Origin: Deltaproteobacteria bacterium
GTDB lineage: Bacteria; Desulfobacterota; Binatia; UTPRO1
Assembly (NCBI GenBank): GCA_016200545.1
Contig: JACQEO010000055.1
Coordinates: 18,139 to 82,138, forward strand
Length of the DNA stretch: 64,000 nucleotides
Reading direction: 5' to 3'
A model generated the notes under the pieces. That model saw nothing but the letters and a program-made list of their open reading frames with translations. It did no database searches and was not told the origin of the DNA. The position numbers were made by a program, and so were the translations under genes. Below are positions 7,664 through 15,396 of this stretch, piece by piece (position 1 is the stretch's first letter; each line of letters starts with the position of its first letter).

Positions 7664-8729
7664 CGGTGCCAGCGCCCTCGACGGGCGGCAATGTCTCGCG
7701 AAACGGCAACCGTGCGCCATCCGCCCCGCTCGAGCGATAGGCCAGTTCGAGGAGGCGGCAGCACGTCTCGGCCTCGCGGAAGTTGCTGCCGCGGAGCTTG
7801 GGCTCGTAGAGTTCCTCGCGGAAGTCGTCCAGCAGCGCCGCGAACCAGTCTGGATGGTAAGAACCGGCGGAGAGCGGTTGCGCGAATACCGTCTCGACGG
7901 GCGCCCGCTCCGCGACCCGTACGACGAGCGTGCGCTCGGCGATCTCGATCGTACCCTGGGTCCCCGTGAGACGCGCGGTATTGCGGCGCTCGTCCGCCGC
8001 CCAGGTGAGAAAGATCTCGGCGGTCGTGCCGTCGAAATCGATCGTGCAGTTCGCGGTGTCCTCGACGCCGCTGGTGACGAACTTGCGCCGCGCGGTGCGT
8101 GCGCTGACGGCGACCGGCTGGGCGTCGAGGACGTAGAGCGCGAGATAGAAGGCGTGCCATCCGTGATCGACGAGGATGCCGCCGCCCGCCTGCGCGGGAT
8201 CGAGGCGCCAGGTGTCGCCGTTGCCGCTGCCGCCCGGCGGCTGGACCCGCAACGTCTGCAGCTCCAGGTGCGTGATCCTGCCGACCTCGCCGCGGCGGAG
8301 GACGCGCTTGGCGGTGCGGAAGATGGGCGCGTACTTCCAGTTGTGGTTCGTGAACACGACCACGCGCGCCGCGCTCGCGGCGCTGCGGATGCGGTTGCAC
8401 TCTTCGACGCTCAGCGTGAGCGGCTTCTCGCAGAGCACGTGCACGCGCTGCGCCGCCGCCTTGAGGACGATCTCGCCGTGCATCGCCGGCGGCGTCGCGA
8501 CGTCGACGAAATCGAGTCGCTCGTTGCTGAAGAGGTCGTCGATGCTCTGGTAGCGGCGGGCATTGGGTAGGAGCTCGGCCGCGACCGCGAGCTGCGCCTC
8601 GTTCGGGTCGCAGACGGCGAGGATCGTGAAGTGACGGTCGGTCTTCCACGCCGGGACGTGGCCGTGGACGGCGACGTTCCCGAAGCCGACGATGGCGCCG
8701 CGCAGGGCGCGATTGCGGCGGATCGTCAC
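7656..8729 (-). CDS. Gfo/Idh/MocA family NAD(P)-dependent oxidoreductase
   Basis: A 357-residue two-domain dehydrogenase. The N-terminal Rossmann domain shows GAIVGFGNVAVHGH (G-x-G-x-x-x-x-x-H). It is followed by VHVLCEKPLTLS, whose E-K-P holds the conserved lysine. GGGILVDHGWHAF fits the G-G-x-x-x-D-x-x-x-H catalytic element. Family members oxidise or reduce a hydroxyl of a sugar, inositol or sugar nucleotide. The GTG start overlaps the aminotransferase stop (GTGA). A dehydrogenase followed by an aminotransferase is the usual way to turn a ring hydroxyl into an amine, so an amino sugar or aminocyclitol intermediate is plausible. Confidence 0.88.
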   Translation of the reverse strand: MTIRRNRALRGAIVGFGNVAVHGHVPAWKTDRHFTILAVCDPNEAQLAVAAELLPNARRYQSIDDLFSNERLDFVDVATPPAMHGEIVLKAAAQRVHVLCEKPLTLSVEECNRIRSAASAARVVVFTNHNWKYAPIFRTAKRVLRRGEVGRITHLELQTLRVQPPGGSGNGDTWRLDPAQAGGGILVDHGWHAFYLALYVLDAQPVAVSARTARRKFVTSGVEDTANCTIDFDGTTAEIFLTWAADERRNTARLTGTQGTIEIAERTLVVRVAERAPVETVFAQPLSAGSYHPDWFAALLDDFREELYEPKLRGSNFREAETCCRLLELAYRSSGADGARLPFRETLPPVEGAGTGD

Positions 8730-10048
8730 GTCGCGCGCGCTTCCACGGCGACGGTCGCGAACACCTCGTCGAGAATCGCTAAACCCGCGTCGGCCTGCTC
8801 GGTCGTGATCGTGAGCGGCGGGTTGATGCGGACACGCGGGAAATACCCCATGAGGAGGAGGCCGCGACGCAGCGCCTCGGTGAAGATGCGCTCGGTGACC
8901 TCGCGTTCCAGAGGCTCCTTGGTGACGCGATCGCGCACCAGGTCGAGGCCGATCAGGAGCCCGGCGCCGCGCACGTCGCCGAGGAAGGAGTAGCGCTCCT
9001 GCATCGCGCGCAGGCGATCGAGCATGCGGGCGCCGAGGCGCGCCGCATGCTCGACGAGGCCTTCGTCGATGATCGTCTCGAGGGTCGCGAGCGCCGCCGC
9101 CGAGGCGAGTGGGTTCCCGCCGTAGCTCGACGACGATGCACTGGCGCGCGCGAAGGGCGTGGCGGCGACGATCTCGTCGGTTGAGATCAGGCCGCTGATC
9201 GGAAAACCGGAGCCCATACCTTTGCCGACGGTCATGACGTCGGGGACCACGCCGGTGTGGTTGCACCCGAACCAACGTCCGGTGCGGCCGAAGCCGGTGA
9301 TCATCTCGTCGGCGATGAGCAGCGCGCCGATCTCGTGCGCCAGCTCCAGGATCGCCGGCAGGAACTCGGGCGGCGGAATGACGTTGCCCGCCGTCCCCTG
9401 CATCGGCTCGACGATGATCGCGGCGACGGCGCCCGCGGTGGTGCGCTTGATGCTCTCGCGCGCGAACTCGACGCACGCTATGCCGCAGTCCGGATAGCGA
9501 AGCGCGAACGGGCAGCGGTAGCAATCGGGGTAGGGAACCGAGTAGCGGCCGCCGGGGAGCGGCCCCCAGCCGTGCTTCGACTCGTCGCCGATCAGTCCCA
9601 TCACACCAGCGGTCTTGCCGTGGAATCCACCCCAGAACCCGACGATCTCGTGCTTCCCGGTGTAGGACATCGCGAGGCGGAACGCGGCTTCGACGGCCTC
9701 CGCGCCGCCGCTGTAGAGCTGCGTGCGGCCGAGCTCGCCGGGCGCGAGGCGGGCGATCAGGCGCAGCAAGCGCAGGCGACTTTCGGTGGTGAAGCTGCCG
9801 ACCGAAATGCGACGCAGCTGCGCTTCGACCGCGGCGACGTAGCGCGGGTGCGCGTGGCCGAGACTCGCGACCGCGACGCCGGCGAAGAAGTCGAGGTAGG
9901 TGTTGCCGTCGAGGTCGGTGACCGTGGCGCCTTGCCCTGACGCGAGCGCCAGCTCGGAGAGCAGGGCGATGCGCTGTTGCCCGGGGGCGATGACCTCCTG
10001 CTCCTCGCGAAAGACCTCTCGCGATCGTGGTCCCGGCCTATCGTGCAT
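8726..10048 (-). CDS. Class III PLP-dependent aminotransferase
   Basis: A 440-residue fold-type I aminotransferase of the ornithine/4-aminobutyrate/glutamate-1-semialdehyde group. IADEMITGFGRTG holds the PLP-pairing Asp (about 247), and TVGKGMGSGFP holds the Schiff-base Lys (about 276). A four-cysteine stretch, CYRCPFALRYPDCGIAC, lies near residues 176-192, as in several members that act on amino-ketones. The ATG at 10048 was chosen because GAGGAGGA lies 9 bases upstream; a GTG at 10072 is possible. The neighbours suggest transamination of a keto-sugar or keto-cyclitol made by the adjacent dehydrogenase. That is inference from context. Confidence 0.88.
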   Translation of the reverse strand: MHDRPGPRSREVFREEQEVIAPGQQRIALLSELALASGQGATVTDLDGNTYLDFFAGVAVASLGHAHPRYVAAVEAQLRRISVGSFTTESRLRLLRLIARLAPGELGRTQLYSGGAEAVEAAFRLAMSYTGKHEIVGFWGGFHGKTAGVMGLIGDESKHGWGPLPGGRYSVPYPDCYRCPFALRYPDCGIACVEFARESIKRTTAGAVAAIIVEPMQGTAGNVIPPPEFLPAILELAHEIGALLIADEMITGFGRTGRWFGCNHTGVVPDVMTVGKGMGSGFPISGLISTDEIVAATPFARASASSSSYGGNPLASAAALATLETIIDEGLVEHAARLGARMLDRLRAMQERYSFLGDVRGAGLLIGLDLVRDRVTKEPLEREVTERIFTEALRRGLLLMGYFPRVRINPPLTITTEQADAGLAILDEVFATVAVEARAT

Positions 10049-10084
10049 GCGAACCCGTCCTCCTCGATCCACGTGCGGCGCGCA

Positions 10085-10906
10085 TCAGGCGTGCGCCCGC
10101 CGCGGCGCCGTGGCGCCGCGGGCGTCGGTGTGCGCCGCCAGGCGATCGGCGACGTAGCCGGCGATGGCGTCAGCGGCATCGTCGCGGCAGCGCGTGAAGC
10201 TCGGCCAATCGTTCACGTCGATCAGCATCGGGTCGCCCGTCGGCGGTACGACGAGGTCGCCGCCGAAGACGTCGAGCTCGAGCGCCGCGGCCCCGACGCG
10301 CGCCGCTTCCCAGAGGCGCTCGATTGGTGCCGGCGCGGCCTCGCCGTCGGTGTAGCAGCGAAAGAACCTCCCGTCGGCGACACCGTAGAACTTGAGCACG
10401 GGACCCTCGACGTGCGCCTGGATCGCGGCGCGCGCGATGCCGCGGGCGTGCAGGGTGGCGAGCGCTGCGCGCAGCGCCGGCAGGTCGGCGGCGAAGGTGA
10501 CGTCGGCGGTCGCCATGGCGTGGACGTCGCCGCGCTTCACCCAGCACGGCGTCGCGGCAGGCGGCGGGGCGTCGGTCGCGATGATCCGCGTCGCCGGAAA
10601 CGGCGCCCCTGCGGCGTCGAGGAGACGCACCGTCTCGGTGCGAAAGCAGTTGCGGATGGCGCGGGCGCTGTTGATGACGGGCACGCGCGTCGCAGCAGAG
10701 TCGAGGGTCGCGAGCGCCGCCGGCGATTGGCACATCGCGAGCACGGCGTCGACGTCGGCGGCGAGCGCGAGCGCGGGCGCGCCGAGGCGGACGGCGAAGC
10801 CGCGGGCGCCGAGCGCCGCCGCGGTGCGAGCGAGGATGGCGGCGTCGTCCCGCACGCGTCCCGGGGAGAACTCCGCCTCGCGAAACACGCCCACGATCGT
10901 CGGCAT
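10085..10906 (-). CDS. ATP-grasp family protein (RimK-like)
   Basis: A 273-residue protein with the layout of small ATP-grasp ligases. The N-terminal pre-ATP-grasp part is followed by a nucleotide-binding region (PCWVKRGDVHAM supplies the lysine), HVEGPVLKFYGV in the centre, and PMLIDVNDWPSF as the metal-binding D-x-N element at the end. Such enzymes join a carboxylate, activated as acyl phosphate, to an amine or thiol. In this operon it may attach an amino acid or other acid to the amine produced by the neighbouring aminotransferase; that is a hypothesis. It lies 36 bases upstream of the aminotransferase and 5 bases downstream of the nucleotidyltransferase. Confidence 0.75.
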   Translation of the reverse strand: MPTIVGVFREAEFSPGRVRDDAAILARTAAALGARGFAVRLGAPALALAADVDAVLAMCQSPAALATLDSAATRVPVINSARAIRNCFRTETVRLLDAAGAPFPATRIIATDAPPPAATPCWVKRGDVHAMATADVTFAADLPALRAALATLHARGIARAAIQAHVEGPVLKFYGVADGRFFRCYTDGEAAPAPIERLWEAARVGAAALELDVFGGDLVVPPTGDPMLIDVNDWPSFTRCRDDAADAIAGYVADRLAAHTDARGATAPRRAHA

Positions 10907-10911
10907 GGCGA

Positions 10912-11619
10912 TCAGCTCACACGGCCCGTCAGGCCGAGCAACCGCTCCGCCGCGGTGATGTCTTCGGGGCGGTCGACGTCGACGCTGGCGCCGACATCGT
11001 AGCCGTAGAGCACGTGACCGTGCGCGAGAAGCGCGCCGAGAAATAGACGAAACGCGCTCCAGCTACCCGCTCCGCACGCATCCGCGAGCGCATATACTAC
11101 GGGTTTCAGGAAGTAAACGCCGGCGGTGACGTGACGGGCGCGCGCCGGCTCGCCGAGCGTGACGATGCGCGCATTGCGGTCGAGCTCCGCCCACAGGGGC
11201 TTCTCGTCGTCGACGAAGGTGGTGACGCCGAGGACACCGGCGGCGTCGGGACGTGCCACGGCGCGCTCCGCGAGCGCGCGGACGGCGGCGGGGGCGATGA
11301 CCGCGTCGACGGTGAGGAGGAGAAACGGCGCGGCCTCGAGCAATGGGCGCAGCGCGAGGAAGCTCTCTGCGGAGCTCGCCGTCGTGCGCTGCACGATCTC
11401 GATCGGCACGCCGAAATCCGTTTCCTCGAGGAAGCGACGGACGCGGTCGGTCTCTGCGTTCACGATACACGCGACGCTGGTCGCGCCCGCGGCGCGCGCG
11501 GCGTCGATCGCGCGTGCGACGAGCGGCCGACCGCCGATCGCGACCAGCGGCTTCGGCGTCGCGATCCCGGCCCGGCGCAGGCGTTCGCCGTGTCCGGCGG
11601 CGATGATGCCCGCCTTCAT
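10912..11619 (-). CDS. Sugar/alcohol-phosphate nucleotidyltransferase
   Basis: A 235-residue NTP-transferase. KAGIIAAGHGERLRRAGI is the G-x-G-x-R nucleotide loop, TPKPLVAIGGRPL the following K-P-(L/M) substrate element, LLTVDAVIAP the first metal Asp, and SVDVDRPEDI the second. It is the only intact nucleotidyltransferase in the cluster and would activate a phosphorylated polyol, probably with CTP given two CDP-alcohol phosphotransferases nearby. The start is the ATG at 11619, overlapping the stop of the HAD gene (ATGA). The frame continues upstream inside the HAD gene and was not used. Confidence 0.83.
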   Translation of the reverse strand: MKAGIIAAGHGERLRRAGIATPKPLVAIGGRPLVARAIDAARAAGATSVACIVNAETDRVRRFLEETDFGVPIEIVQRTTASSAESFLALRPLLEAAPFLLLTVDAVIAPAAVRALAERAVARPDAAGVLGVTTFVDDEKPLWAELDRNARIVTLGEPARARHVTAGVYFLKPVVYALADACGAGSWSAFRLFLGALLAHGHVLYGYDVGASVDVDRPEDITAAERLLGLTGRVS

Positions 11620-12305
11620 GCGAGCAGATCCTCGAGCTCGAGGAGCGACGCGATCCGCCGGACGTCGGCCGGGGCCGTGGGCGTCGAGGCGTCCGCGGGT
11701 GCCAGCCAGACGGCGCGCATGCCAACGGCGCGTGCCGGGACGACGTCCCGCTCCCACGAGTCGCCCGCGTGGAGGATCGCCGCGGGCGGAAGCGCGAGAC
11801 GTCGGGCGGCGAGATCGTAGATCGCCGGATCGGGCTTACGCACGCCGACCAGTGCCGAGTCGATGATGATCTCGAACGGAGCGAGCGCCGCCTCGGCGAG
11901 GAGCGCCGGCATATTGCCGTACGAGTTTGAGACGACGCCGAGACGAAACCTGTGGGCGAGACGCTGGAGCAGCGGGCGGTTGCGATCCCAGGCGGCGCGC
12001 GTGTCGGCGACGAACGCCTCGACGAGCCCGCGCTCGAGCGTGGAATCCGCGCGGCCGAGCGCGGCGAGTTGCAAGCGGACGTGCACTTCCGTCATCCGCA
12101 CGAGCGTGAAGCCACGCACCTCGGGATGGTGGGCGATGGCGTCGTCGGCGCCGTAGAACGCCGGCTTCAGCGCCGCCGCCGTGAGCGCGACGCCGAGGCG
12201 CGCGTACAGCCGCAGGAAGTGATCGAACCAATGGAGCGCGTCGCCGTCGAGCGTTCCGCCGTAGTCGAGGAGCACCGCACGGAGAGGCGAAGCGGGCACC
12301 GTCAC
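11616..12305 (-). CDS. HAD-superfamily hydrolase-like protein
   Basis: About 229 residues with the HAD fold: motif I LLDYGGTLD, motif II VVSNSYGN, the motif III lysine in GVRKPDPAIYD, and motif IV HAGDSWERDVVPA. It lacks the usual second aspartate of motif I (D-Y-G instead of D-x-D), the general acid/base of most HAD phosphatases. Activity on a phosphate ester is therefore not assured. It is the first gene of the six-gene minus-strand operon. Possible GTG starts lie at 12305 and 12299; no clear ribosome binding site separates them. Confidence 0.78.
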   Translation of the reverse strand: MTVPASPLRAVLLDYGGTLDGDALHWFDHFLRLYARLGVALTAAALKPAFYGADDAIAHHPEVRGFTLVRMTEVHVRLQLAALGRADSTLERGLVEAFVADTRAAWDRNRPLLQRLAHRFRLGVVSNSYGNMPALLAEAALAPFEIIIDSALVGVRKPDPAIYDLAARRLALPPAAILHAGDSWERDVVPARAVGMRAVWLAPADASTPTAPADVRRIASLLELEDLLA

Positions 12306-12388
12306 GACGTCAGGGCTACCAGAGGCGCGGCGACTTTTCGAACCCGTCCCCTTGCGGCGGCGCCCGCGGTGCGCGATACGCGACCGCG

Positions 12389-13630
12389 GTGCAGGCAGTG
12401 ATCTTCGTCCCCGACACAAGCGCCGGGTGTCGCGATGGCGCCCCGGGCGGGCTCTCGCTCTTGGAGCGCCAGCTGAAGCAGCTCCGGGCCCTGAATCACG
12501 GGCCGGCGACGCTCGTCGTTCCGGAGGCGGTGATCCTCCCACCGCTCAGCGATACACTCGTTGCGGCGCGGTGCCGTGTGCCCGCGGGCGACGATCCGTT
12601 CGCCGCGCTCGCGGCGGCACCCGCACTGCCGGCGCGCTTCCTCTTTCTCGCGGCCGACTGGCTCCTCGACGCGCGCGTCCTGTGTGCCGCGGCGGCGACG
12701 GCAGACGATACGCTGATGCGTGACGAGGATGGGCGGGTGGCGCCGGTCGGGCGCCTGACGGGTGCGACCGTCGAGCGTCTCGGCGCGACGCTGCCGGCGT
12801 CGGTGCCAACCACGTCGCTCGACGCGCTCGATGCGTACGCGCCGGAGCTTCGCGGGAACGTACCGCCGTACCTGCTGCGTGTGCGCAGCGCAGCGGACCG
12901 CCGGCTTGCCTGGCGGGTGCTCCTCGATCACGTCCAGAAGCGCGGGCTCGATCTGCCCGGGCAGTACTTCGACTCGCCGTTCGAGAACGCCCTGGTCCGC
13001 GCGCTCGCCGCGACGCGCGTGACCCCGAACCAGATCACGCTCGCCACCTTGGTGCTCGCTGCGGTTGTCGGCGTGCTCTTCCTGCGCGGCAGTCTGGCGT
13101 TCGGGCTCGTGCTCGCGCTCGTCGTCGGCGTCCTCGACGGCGTCGACGGCAAGCTCGCGCGTATGAAGCTCGCCACCTCGCGCCTCGGCGAGCTCGAGCA
13201 CGTCGGCGACTTCGTGTACGAGAACTTCTGGTACGTGGCGCTCGCGCTTCACCTGTTCGCGACGACGGGCATGGTCGGCTTCTGGCGCGCCGGGATGGCG
13301 ATCGTCACCTGCGATCTCGTCGATAATCTCCTCTACGGGGCCGTGCAGGCGCGGACCGGACGATTCCTCGACGAGCTCTCGCCCTTCGATCGCGGCTTCC
13401 GAGCGATTGCCGGTCGGCGGAACGTGTACGTCTGGATCCTCGTCGCCGGGGTGTGCGTGCGGCGTCCCGCGAGTGCGTTTCTCGCGGTGACGGGTTGGGC
13501 CGCGATCACCGCCTTGGTTCATGGGGTACGCGCCGCCGTGTGGACGTGGCGCGGTGCGGGCGCGGCGGTGGTCACGCCTCAGGTCTCGGAGATCGAACCG
13601 GTCGCAGGTACGCTGGTGAGCGAGAAGTAG
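12389..13630 (+). CDS. CDP-alcohol phosphotransferase with NTP-transferase-like N-terminus (second copy)
   Basis: A 413-residue membrane enzyme with the same plan as the protein at 6500-7663. The first 170 residues resemble a sugar-phosphate nucleotidyltransferase but lack a G-x-G-x-R loop. The rest is a CDP-alcohol phosphotransferase with multiple membrane segments. The signature is DGVDGKLAR (Asp250, Asp253), eight residues, G, then ELEHVGDF. Compared with the standard G-x3-D-x3-D, the third Asp is replaced by Glu270 with one residue fewer after the glycine; Asp274 keeps the fourth position. It is divergent from the six-gene operon and overlaps the convergent flippase-like gene by 52 bases. 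It starts with GTG. Confidence 0.8.
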   Translation: MQAVIFVPDTSAGCRDGAPGGLSLLERQLKQLRALNHGPATLVVPEAVILPPLSDTLVAARCRVPAGDDPFAALAAAPALPARFLFLAADWLLDARVLCAAAATADDTLMRDEDGRVAPVGRLTGATVERLGATLPASVPTTSLDALDAYAPELRGNVPPYLLRVRSAADRRLAWRVLLDHVQKRGLDLPGQYFDSPFENALVRALAATRVTPNQITLATLVLAAVVGVLFLRGSLAFGLVLALVVGVLDGVDGKLARMKLATSRLGELEHVGDFVYENFWYVALALHLFATTGMVGFWRAGMAIVTCDLVDNLLYGAVQARTGRFLDELSPFDRGFRAIAGRRNVYVWILVAGVCVRRPASAFLAVTGWAAITALVHGVRAAVWTWRGAGAAVVTPQVSEIEPVAGTLVSEK

Positions 13631-14571
13631 CCGAACGCGGCGAGCCCGATCGCGGCGGCGGTGAGCTGGTTCAGGCGCGTCACGAGCGCGACGGCGAGCC
13701 CCGTCGCCGCGCTCAGACCGAGCGCGGTGAACACCAGGATGCGTCCGCCCTCCTGCACGCCGATGCGTCCGGGAACGAAGAAGAGCGCCGAGTCGATCAC
13801 CAGCGAGAACGCCTCGATCGCGAGGGACGTCGTCAGGTCCGCGGGTGCGCCGAGCCAGCGCAGCAGGTAGAAGAGCTGGAGGGTCCCGACGAGCTGCGCG
13901 GCGAAGTGCCAGGCGACCGAGGCAAGAAAGGCGCCGGGACGCTGGCGATGCAGCGCCGTCAAGCGTGCGTCGAGATGCGTGCCGCGGACGCGCCAGCCTT
14001 CGAGCGTCGCCCGCCACATGCCGAGACGCCACAGCCAGCCGGTGAGCGTTGCGACCAGCCCGCGACGCTGGAGGACGAAAAAGCCGGCAATCCCCGCGCA
14101 GGTCGCGGCGGACACGAGGAGCAGGCCGGCACGTAGCACCGGGGAGCCGTGCAGCCGCGTCAGCACGGTCGTGAGCCCGAGCAGCACGAGCGCCGCCTGC
14201 GCCATCGCGAAGCTCAACTTCGCGGCGACGATGGAAGCGAGCGCGTCGTCGGCGCCGACGCGCGCCGTCAGCAGCATCGCCTTCACGGCCTCGCCGCCGA
14301 GGGACGCAGTCGGCGTCAGCTGGTTCACGGCCGTACCGGCCTGCCGCACCCAGAAGAGGCGCCAGAAGCCGACGGTCGAGGGTGCGAGCGTGCGTTGCCA
14401 GCCGCGGGCGTTGCAGGCGTCGAGGACGAGCTCGAGAGCGACGACGCCGACGAACGCCGGGCCGAAGCCGCGAAGCTGGTCGTGGAGCACATCGACACCG
14501 ATCGCGCGCACCAACCCGACGAGCAGCGCGGCACCCGCGGCCAGCAGCACCAGCTGCACTCCACGACGCAT
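13579..14571 (-). CDS. Flippase-like integral membrane protein (LPG synthase TM / UPF0104 type)
   Basis: A 330-residue polytopic membrane protein with about eight hydrophobic segments. VNQLTPTASLGGEAVKAMLL near residues 80-100 and FFVPGRIGVQEGGRILVF near 265 are hallmarks of the family that includes the membrane half of MprF and the hopanoid-associated HpnL. MprF-type domains move modified lipids to the outer leaflet. Here the domain stands alone, beside genes that look like head-group biosynthesis, so transport of the finished lipid is the simplest guess. The start is the ATG at 14571. The 3' end overlaps the convergent CDP-alcohol gene by 52 bases. Confidence 0.82.
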   Translation of the reverse strand: MRRGVQLVLLAAGAALLVGLVRAIGVDVLHDQLRGFGPAFVGVVALELVLDACNARGWQRTLAPSTVGFWRLFWVRQAGTAVNQLTPTASLGGEAVKAMLLTARVGADDALASIVAAKLSFAMAQAALVLLGLTTVLTRLHGSPVLRAGLLLVSAATCAGIAGFFVLQRRGLVATLTGWLWRLGMWRATLEGWRVRGTHLDARLTALHRQRPGAFLASVAWHFAAQLVGTLQLFYLLRWLGAPADLTTSLAIEAFSLVIDSALFFVPGRIGVQEGGRILVFTALGLSAATGLAVALVTRLNQLTAAAIGLAAFGYFSLTSVPATGSISET

Positions 14572-14612
14572 ATGCTCGCAGATAGCCGGCCGTGGCCGAT
14601 CCGACAAGGCGC

Positions 14613-14672
14613 ATCGCGCTCGAATGATGCGTCGCGATCGGAACGACCGATCGCGCTCGGACGACGCGTCGC
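14613..14672. repeat. Imperfect 23-bp direct repeats around a 9-bp inverted repeat
   Basis: In the divergent intergenic region, 14613-14635 and 14650-14672 match at 20 of 23 bases and lie 37 bases apart. Overlapping their inner edges is a perfect 9-bp inverted repeat with a 5-base spacer (CGCGATCGG at 14633-14641, CCGATCGCG at 14647-14655). The position between two divergent starts suggests an operator. Confidence 0.5.
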
Positions 14673-14682
14673 CGGCACACGG

Positions 14683-14712
14683 TTGACAGCTCGCCACGGC
14701 CGTCCGTACAGC
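14683..14712 (+). promoter_or_regulatory. Candidate promoter of the TIGR04283-type glycosyltransferase gene
   Basis: A perfect TTGACA (14683-14688) is followed after 18 bases by TACAGC (14707-14712). The -10-like hexamer ends 6 bases before the GTG start at 14719, and no Shine-Dalgarno sequence is present, which points to a leaderless message. The -10 match is weak. Confidence 0.4.
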
Positions 14713-14718
14713 GAGAGC

Positions 14719-15396
14719 GTGCGACTCACCGTGATCGTGCCGGTGCTCGAGGAGGAAGGAACGCTCGCCGCGACGCTGGCGCGCGTGCGCGCGGCGCGCG
14801 TGCACGAGCTGATCGTCGTCGACGGCGGGAGTCGCGACGGCACCTGCGCCGTCGCGGCGCGCGCTGCCGATCGCGTGCTGGCCGCGCCCGCGGGGCGCGC
14901 CGCGCAGATGAACGCCGGCGCGGCGGTGGCGAGCGGCGACGTGTTGCTGTTCCTGCACGCCGACACGCTCCTGCCGCACGGCTTCGCGACCGCGATCGCG
15001 CGCGCGCTCGACGATCCGGCGACGGTCGCCGGACGCTTCGACGTCCGACTCGAGGGCAGCAGTCGCCTGCTCCCACTCGTTGCCGCCGCGATCAATTGGC
15101 GGTCGCGGTGGACGCGGATCGCGACCGGCGATCAGGCGATCTTCGTCCGCCGGCGCGCGTTCGAGGCAATTGGCGGCTATGCGCCGCTGGCGCTCTTCGA
15201 GGACGTGCGTCTCACGGTGGCGCTGAAACGCCACGGACGTATCGCGTGCCTGCGCGAGCACGTCGTCACGTCGGCGCGTCGTTGGGAGCGGCGCGGGCCG
15301 CTGCGCACGATCCTCCTCATGTGGGGCCTCCGCCTCGGCCACGCGCTCGGCGTTTCCCCGGCACGCTTGCGGCGGCTCTACGGCGACGTACGCTGA
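14719..15396 (+). CDS. Family 2 glycosyltransferase (TIGR04283 type)
   Basis: A 225-residue GT-A glycosyltransferase. LTVIVPVLEEEGTL is the N-terminal strand, IVVDGGSRDGT the nucleotide-sugar element, LLFLHADTLLP the metal-binding D-x-D equivalent (H-A-D), and YAPLALFEDVRLTVALKRHG the acceptor-site ED motif. The length and H-A-D-T pattern match the group called rSAM/selenodomain-associated transferase 2. No radical-SAM partner is visible nearby. A GTG start at 14719 gives the expected N-terminus. The 3' end overlaps purN on the other strand by 19 bases. Substrate unknown. Confidence 0.82.
   Translation: MRLTVIVPVLEEEGTLAATLARVRAARVHELIVVDGGSRDGTCAVAARAADRVLAAPAGRAAQMNAGAAVASGDVLLFLHADTLLPHGFATAIARALDDPATVAGRFDVRLEGSSRLLPLVAAAINWRSRWTRIATGDQAIFVRRRAFEAIGGYAPLALFEDVRLTVALKRHGRIACLREHVVTSARRWERRGPLRTILLMWGLRLGHALGVSPARLRRLYGDVR

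Noticed and set aside
12306..14680. A long minus-strand open frame across the second CDP-alcohol enzyme and the flippase-like gene
   Set aside because: It runs antisense to a protein with a clear CDP-alcohol signature and in the wrong frame for the flippase; no motif of its own.
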